A DNA stretch of 27,504 nt from a bacterium Ga0077546 (lineage in GTDB: Bacteria > Cyanobacteriota > Vampirovibrionia > Obscuribacterales > Obscuribacteraceae). This document shows positions 23,534 through 27,504 of the stretch, piece by piece. The position numbers and the translations under genes were made by a program. The notes beneath the pieces are model-generated. The model saw only the letters and a list, made by a program, of their open reading frames with translations, was not told where the DNA came from and searched no databases. Each line of letters starts with the position of its first letter. Position 1 is the first letter of the stretch. Location of the stretch: NCBI GenBank assembly GCA_001464165.1, contig LNEX01000284.1, forward strand, positions 1 to 27,504. The letters are read 5' to 3'.

Positions 23534-23693
23534 CGTATTTTAGTAAGTTCGACTATTTAAACCAACGACAATTAGAACATTGGACCGTTCAACAAGTACT
23601 ATTAATGAACTATCGACAACAGAACATTTCGACAGTTCGTATTGTCGACAACAAAGTGCTTACCGTCAATATAGTATTAGATAATCTCGTCAT
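23534..23693. repeat. Array 1: degenerate 16-bp tandem repeat
   Basis: Blocks with a 16-base period start at 23550, 23566, 23614, 23630 and 23646 with CGAC, four of them CGACA (CGACAATTAGAACATT, CGACAACAGAACATTT, CGACAGTTCGTATTGT, CGACAACAAAGTGCTT). Blocks at 23534, 23582 and 23598 keep the phase but are more worn. It fills the divergent spacer between the SulP gene and the small protein at 23708. In reverse complement it resembles array 2 (25063-25141). An ORF through it (23518-23760) is probably not a gene. Confidence 0.6.
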
Positions 23694-23707
23694 TTGGCAG
23701 AAAAATC

Positions 23708-24292
23708 ATGACCAACCATTTTCAGGCACTCAGGCTCAATCAAACAGCAGAAAAATCTAACATTGATCTGGCTACCTTAAGATTGACTGAACGGTTCTCA
23801 CAAACTTTTAAATCAGCTAAAGCAAACGAACAAGCACAGGCAGCACTCGCGGCTATCCGTAGGGCTCACGAAGAGCTTACTTCCGATTCTGCCATTGCCG
23901 AGCAGTCAAGTGGTGGCAGGGTACAGTTTAACTCTAGGCTCCGTTTAGGCCAGCTCTGTCTTGCCACTGGGATGATTAGCCTTGAGCAGCTAAAAGAAGC
24001 CGTACAGGAGCAGCAGAATAGCGATCGACAGTTGGGAGAGATTCTGCTCGAGAAACAGTTTATCTCTCAGGAAGAACTTGATGGCCTTCTCATTGGTCAG
24101 GAGTTAATTGCTCCTGACGAGGAAGTTACTGATTCGCTAGCGCTTCAATTGATAGCACTAGGTCTTGTAACCGAAGACTTGATGATCATTGCCCTGCTTG
24201 AGCAGCGCTTTGCTACTGGTAGCATCGGCGATACCTTGGTAAGACGTGGCTGGATAGAAGAAGAGATCCTTGCCGCCTTGAAAATTGATTAG
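23708..24292 (+). CDS. Small protein with degenerate J-like and GspE-N/MshEN-like segments
   Basis: 194 aa, soluble. Residues ~4-60 read like a DnaJ domain without HPD (HFQALRLNQTAEKSNID at the start, AALAAIRRAHEELTSD at the end; FSQ sits where HPD is expected). This is a weak likeness. Residues ~78-130 fit the GspE N-terminal/MshEN family (LRLGQLCLATGMISLEQL, LGEILLEKQFISQEEL), and ~140-192 a second copy (LALQLIALGLVTEDLM, IGDTLVRRGWIEEEIL). MshEN domains bind c-di-GMP in some ATPases; the ligand residues here are not confirmed. No ATPase domain follows, so it may be a stand-alone adaptor. Sits between the two 16-bp arrays. Confidence 0.7.
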   Translation: MTNHFQALRLNQTAEKSNIDLATLRLTERFSQTFKSAKANEQAQAALAAIRRAHEELTSDSAIAEQSSGGRVQFNSRLRLGQLCLATGMISLEQLKEAVQEQQNSDRQLGEILLEKQFISQEELDGLLIGQELIAPDEEVTDSLALQLIALGLVTEDLMIIALLEQRFATGSIGDTLVRRGWIEEEILAALKID

Positions 24293-24515
24293 GTCAAATT
24301 GCCCTCTCAATATTCTTTTTCGGCTGGAAAAGCTATTAAAATTCGAGCCCGCAAAGGCAATACTGGCGGCACTTTCAAGAGACGGAACTAGTCGATGAAA
24401 CATAATATACATTATCAGACCAGGGCGAAGCAATTCTGATCAGTAAAACCGCGTTCTGAAAGCTCCATATTTGGTGCTTTGCTTAGGCAAAAAAAATGCT
24501 CAAAAGAAGGAAGAA

Positions 24516-24995
24516 ATGCAGATGGAAAAAATACAGGTGAGTAATACCGCTGACCAACAATCAGATCAGTTTATGGAAGAAGCCATAAAGCAAGCCCAAA
24601 AGAGTTTTGCTGAGGGCGGTATTCCTATCGGTTCTGTGCTTGTGCGTGCAGGCCAGATTATAGGACGCGGCCACAATCGTCGAGTGCAGCAAAATGATCC
24701 TACAGCCCATGGTGAGATTGACTGCCTACGCAATGCTGGTAGGCAGGCGAGCTATAAAGACACAACTATCTATTCCACACTGATGCCTTGTGCAATGTGC
24801 GCTGGTGCGATAGTGCAGTTTGGTATTGCTAAGATAATTGCTGGCGAGAATCGTACCTTTACAAGCTCTGCTCAATTTATGCGCGATAACGGAGTCGAGG
24901 TAATAGATTTAGATCTTGATCGATGCTTCGATTTACTAAAGCAATTTCAGCTCAGTTCTCCAAAAGTTTGGAATGAAGACATTGGGCTTGAATGA
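24516..24995 (+). CDS. Cytosine deaminase, yeast FCY1 type
   Basis: 159 aa from ATG 24516 with AAGGA five bases upstream (ATG 24522 also possible). Cytidine/deoxycytidylate deaminase fold: zinc site HGE (catalytic Glu) in PTAHGEIDCL and PCAMC in STLMPCAMCAGAI. It follows yeast Fcy1 through its length: EGGIPIGSVLV, GRGHNRRVQ, KDTTIYSTLMPC, IIAGENRTF, RCFDLLKQF and the C-terminal W-EDIG. It should turn cytosine into uracil and ammonia (EC 3.5.4.1) in pyrimidine salvage; guanine deaminase (GuaD) is less likely given the C-terminus. Bacteria usually use the unrelated CodA, so this form is of interest. It is the only gene in a short region bounded by array 2. Confidence 0.88.
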   Translation: MQMEKIQVSNTADQQSDQFMEEAIKQAQKSFAEGGIPIGSVLVRAGQIIGRGHNRRVQQNDPTAHGEIDCLRNAGRQASYKDTTIYSTLMPCAMCAGAIVQFGIAKIIAGENRTFTSSAQFMRDNGVEVIDLDLDRCFDLLKQFQLSSPKVWNEDIGLE

Positions 24996-25062
24996 TTTTC
25001 GAATTAAAAAGCAGAAATGCAAAAATTCAAGCTGAGGACAATAAGAGCATTGGTCTTGTCGA

Positions 25063-25141
25063 CAATACGTATCGTCCGCAATACGTACTGCTACTATGCG
25101 TACGGTCTACAATACGTACTGACCACAATGCGTATTGAGTT
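25063..25141. repeat. Array 2: five 16-bp units around the near-palindrome CAATACGTATTG
   Basis: Units start at 25063, 25079, 25094, 25110 and 25126 (spacing 16, 15, 16, 16). Each holds a near-copy of CAATACGTATTG, a 12-bp palindrome around TACGTA (CAATACGTATCG, CAATACGTACTG, CTATGCGTACGG, CAATACGTACTG, CAATGCGTATTG) and a variable 3-4-base spacer. It fits an array of protein-binding sites (operators or iteron-like), and is far too short for a CRISPR. Confidence 0.75.
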
Positions 25142-25148
25142 ATTCACA
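25140..25148 (+). promoter_or_regulatory. DnaA-box-like 9-mer
   Basis: TTATTCACA matches the consensus TTATNCACA and starts at the end of array 2. One such match per window of this size is expected by chance, and a second lies at 6000-6008, so its meaning rests only on its place next to the array. Confidence 0.3.
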
Positions 25149-25416
25149 TACATACGACCTTTTGAATATTTGATCATTTGGTAAGTTGAATGTTTGAATG
25201 TTCAAGCAGCCGTAGAGTCGTAGAGACGCTGTAAACAGTACGTCCTAACATTCTGAACAAAGCGCAGGTCGAAATGGCAAATGGCCTTTGCAGTTGAGCG
25301 GAAGAAGCAGATAGACTTAGTTCAACTCTGTATGCAGATCACAAGAGTATTTAACAGTTTTTTCTATTGATACCGAAGCAAGGCGTGATTAGGCCCTGAA
25401 GAGAGCAGCAAAAAAA

Positions 25417-26496
25417 ATGGAAAGAACCGGCTTGAAGTCACCGAGCGCTGTGGCTATATGCAGCTTTATTCTTGTCAATGCATTATTTAGCTTAATGGTG
25501 CTACTCACTGAAGGTGAGCTATACGACACTAACTTGCTACAAAATCGCGAAGTATTCAAGCTCATTCAAACTCAGGCTGATAGCTGCGACGTCCTATTTA
25601 TGGGTTCATCAGTGATCGAGGTACCACTGTCTCTCTTGGATGGTGTTTTTGAATATGTATCAAGTCCAAAAAAGGCCCAAGAGCTATTATCGACAGGATG
25701 CAAGCAGGAGATTAGAGTCAAGAATCTCAGCATAGAAGCGGCATTGATTTCTGACCAGTTCATTGCCATCAGAAACTTAATTCGCACTCAAAAAGCGCCG
25801 CGCATTGCAGTTCTAGCAGTGGTGCCACGAGACTTCAGTGACGCCCGTCTCCCAGAGCCAGAGAAAACAGACACCTTTAAGTCGCTGGTGACACTCTCAG
25901 ATTTGGAAATTCTGCCGATTTTTTTTAACAAATTTGATCAGTATGCCCAGTTTACCTGGACAAGGCTAATCCCTCTTTACCGCTTTCGTACTGTCATAAC
26001 AACGGCCATAGCTGCAAAGCTTCAGCTATTTATTGACGGTCAACATGCCAACCAAAATGCAAGAAAAGAGCAGCCCCTACCTAGCAATGCCAATAGAACC
26101 AAGGTAGGGCGCGAAGAGCGTTTTATTGCCAGTTTGAAGGAGTACAAGACCGCTTACTCACTACTAGACAAGTCTTCAGCTCCTGACGCCCAACTTCAAT
26201 TTCTGCGCAGGTTCTGTCAGCAATGCAAAATTTCTGATACCACTTGCATTGTGCTGATGCTTCCACTAACAAAAATGAACAGAGATCTCTTACCTAGGGG
26301 TTTTTATGAGATCTACTCTAGAGCCGTACTGCGCTCATGCAGCGAAGCAGGAGTGCCCTGCATCGAGCTCGAACATTGCTCAAACTTTAGTGATGATGAT
26401 TTCTACGACGGCGCTCACCTTAACGCCGAGGGAGCAAAGAAAATTCTCAAATCTCTGATTCCGCAGATCTGCAAGGAGCTAGCAGTTAAGCATTAG
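25417..26496 (+). CDS. Membrane-anchored SGNH-hydrolase-like protein
   Basis: 359 aa with one N-terminal membrane segment (~11-31, VAICSFILVNALFSLMVLL) and an exported body. An SGNH/GDSL-like layout: DVLFMGSSVIE (~57-67, block I with the Ser nucleophile in GSS), a strand RIAVLAVVPRD (~128), and DDDFYDGAHLNAEGA near 330 with the Asp-x-x-His pair of block V. It resembles the DltD/AlgJ-like and DUF1574-type proteins that modify cell-surface polymers, for example by O-acetyl transfer, but no partner acyltransferase is in the window. Start: ATG 25417 with a weak purine-rich site. Substrate unknown. Confidence 0.7.
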   Translation: MERTGLKSPSAVAICSFILVNALFSLMVLLTEGELYDTNLLQNREVFKLIQTQADSCDVLFMGSSVIEVPLSLLDGVFEYVSSPKKAQELLSTGCKQEIRVKNLSIEAALISDQFIAIRNLIRTQKAPRIAVLAVVPRDFSDARLPEPEKTDTFKSLVTLSDLEILPIFFNKFDQYAQFTWTRLIPLYRFRTVITTAIAAKLQLFIDGQHANQNARKEQPLPSNANRTKVGREERFIASLKEYKTAYSLLDKSSAPDAQLQFLRRFCQQCKISDTTCIVLMLPLTKMNRDLLPRGFYEIYSRAVLRSCSEAGVPCIELEHCSNFSDDDFYDGAHLNAEGAKKILKSLIPQICKELAVKH

Positions 26497-26517
26497 CTCT
26501 CAAAGCTAGGCAACGAA

Positions 26518-27504
26518 TTACAACTGCTCGGTCTGCTGGCACGGTAGACTGACAAAAAAAGTTGAGCCTTCACCGTCAAGACTGGTGCAAGTGATTTCAC
26601 CACCATGCGCTTCAACTAGACGGCGACAGAGATACAGGCCTAGACCAGTACCGCTTGAGATAGTTCGACCGGGCTTACCCTGAGCATACCTCTGGAATAT
26701 TTTAAGTAAGTCTTCTTTGTTTATTCCAGCTCCAGAATCCCTTACCTCAAAGCAGTACAAATCGCTTTTGCGGCCTGCTGAAATTAACACCTTCGAGCCC
26801 TCAATACTGAATTTAATAGCATTCGAAAGTAAGTTGAGAATCACTCGTTGCAGAGCGACTGGATCGGCAACAATAGTGTGCTCGCCCTCCTCGAAACTAC
26901 CGCACAGCGTGACTTTAGACAGAGACGCAAAAAAACCGATTGAATTAAGACTACTACTAATGAGCTCACGCACATCAACTTTGCATACATTCAGAGGGGT
27001 GGCACCTGCATCGTAGCGATAGACTTCTAAGAGATTATTGATCAATTCAAGCATGTCCCGATTTGACTCCTGAAGCAATTTCAAGGCCTGAAGTTGATTC
27101 TCCTCAAAACTTCCTAGCGCGCCATCAAAGAACAGGCCTAGCAGGCGATCGGCTCCTATAAGGGGATTCTTCAGATCATGAGTCAAGGTAGCAATGAAGT
27201 CTTCGTGATGCTCAAGAATCTGCAATCTTTGAGAGTTCTGCTGCTGCAGAATTTGCTTAGAGATGTCTCTAAAGATACCAGCCATTCTAATTGCAGAGCC
27301 ATCTTCGTCATATATGCCTCGACCAGAAGATGCAAGGGTGCGCTCTTGGCCTTGAGGCAAAGAGACTCTAAAGTTTACGTCGTAGTCTTGTTTATTGTAG
27401 ATTGCATCTTCAATTGCATGCTGAATAAATAGCCGGTCTTCTACGTGCACGCAGTTCAAAACATCTTGCAACCGAACAAAACTGTCGTTGAGACCGAACA
27501 AATG
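26518..27504 (-). CDS. PAS-domain sensor histidine kinase (5' partial)
   Basis: C-terminal 329 residues of a hybrid-free sensor kinase; the frame stays open through the window edge, so the TTG at 27501 is not the true start. The first ~85 residues are a PAS/PAC domain (VHVEDRLFIQHAI, then FRVSLPQGQERTL, MAGIFRDISKQ). The HisKA site is His in FIATLTHDLKNPL (~115). HATPase: N box VILNLLSNAIKFS, G1 VRDSGAGI, F box IFQRYAQG, G2 GTGLGLYLCRRL. It autophosphorylates on His and signals to an unseen regulator. PAS may bind a ligand or sense redox. It is convergent with the SGNH-like gene. Confidence 0.92.
   Translation of the reverse strand, partial: HLFGLNDSFVRLQDVLNCVHVEDRLFIQHAIEDAIYNKQDYDVNFRVSLPQGQERTLASSGRGIYDEDGSAIRMAGIFRDISKQILQQQNSQRLQILEHHEDFIATLTHDLKNPLIGADRLLGLFFDGALGSFEENQLQALKLLQESNRDMLELINNLLEVYRYDAGATPLNVCKVDVRELISSSLNSIGFFASLSKVTLCGSFEEGEHTIVADPVALQRVILNLLSNAIKFSIEGSKVLISAGRKSDLYCFEVRDSGAGINKEDLLKIFQRYAQGKPGRTISSGTGLGLYLCRRLVEAHGGEITCTSLDGEGSTFFVSLPCQQTEQL

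Larger units (their letters stand above)
24996..25416. other. 421-bp spacer with array 2
   Basis: Gene-free. Holds the 16-bp array (25063-25141), a DnaA-box-like 9-mer (25140-25148), and an AT-rich stretch with an 8-base pulse (TTGAATGTTTGAATGTTC near 25187-25204). No terminator or promoter for the SGNH-like gene is clear. Confidence 0.5.

Noticed and set aside
23518..23760. 80-aa ORF through array 1
   Set aside because: Its sequence is made by the 16-bp repeat, with no RBS, and it overlaps the better-supported gene at 23708.
25063..25141. CRISPR array
   Set aside because: Units are 16 bp with 3-4-bp variable parts; no room for spacers and no cas genes.
25140..25148. Chromosomal replication origin
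   Set aside because: Only one DnaA-box-like match at the array, no dnaA/dnaN/gidA nearby; one chance match per window is expected.
26488..26515. Terminator between the SGNH-like gene and the kinase
   Set aside because: TAGCT/AGCTA stem is only 5 bp with no U tract.

Overview
The window is a gene-dense stretch of bacterial chromosome with moderate GC. Coding fills about 90% of it, spacers are short, most start sites have GGAG/AGGA-type ribosome binding sites, and GTG or TTG starts recur. No single gene fixes the taxon. The style (SulP transporter fused to carbonic anhydrase, small GspE-N-like proteins, many secreted hypotheticals) reminds me of the non-photosynthetic Cyanobacteria/Melainabacteria (Obscuribacterales-like) lineage, but that is only a guess. 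I see no phage, transposase, IS element or CRISPR array.

Layout. (1) 1-2240: a TctD/TctE- or QseB-like two-component pair closed by a clear terminator; the regulator is cut by the window edge. (2) 2294-5533: an SDR oxidoreductase, a small coiled-coil protein, a trypsin-like protease and a protein-kinase-like gene; the last two are head to head with overlapping start codons. (3) 5534-6235: a 476-bp spacer with a purine-rich 12-bp repeat and a possible 54-aa small protein, then tRNA-Arg(ACG), tRNA-Lys(TTT) and tRNA-Glu(TTC) almost abutting. (4) 6376-13024: a membrane protein, converging on a three-gene exported operon on the minus strand: M1 aminopeptidase (broken), DUF3142 protein and a large lipoprotein-like 'CGP' protein. 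(5) 13109-17291: a sulfur-handling neighbourhood. A CstB-like persulfide dioxygenase/double rhodanese is followed by a DUF1858-DUF2249 protein and a GNAT acetyltransferase; a single-domain rhodanese with a small membrane protein lies nearby on the other strand. (6) 17553-19701: a fumarylacetoacetase-family hydrolase facing an N-methyltryptophan/sarcosine-oxidase-like gene broken at a TCT microsatellite, then tRNA-Leu(TAA). (7) 19725-23497: a membrane protein and a SulP-STAS-beta-carbonic-anhydrase gene split by a one-base frame change. (8) 23508-25416: two arrays of degenerate 16-bp repeats flank a small J-like/MshEN-like protein and a yeast-FCY1-type cytosine deaminase. (9) 25417-27504: an SGNH-hydrolase-like membrane-anchored protein and a partial PAS histidine kinase.

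The most notable points are: the two 16-bp arrays, one made of near-palindromes around TACGTA and ending at a DnaA-box-like 9-mer; the SulP-STAS-carbonic anhydrase fusion whose frame changes at CTG-TAA-G; three separate genes broken inside conserved segments (real decay, recoding or assembly error); the FCY1-like deaminase; the overlapping divergent starts of the protease and kinase; and the tightly coupled exported operon.
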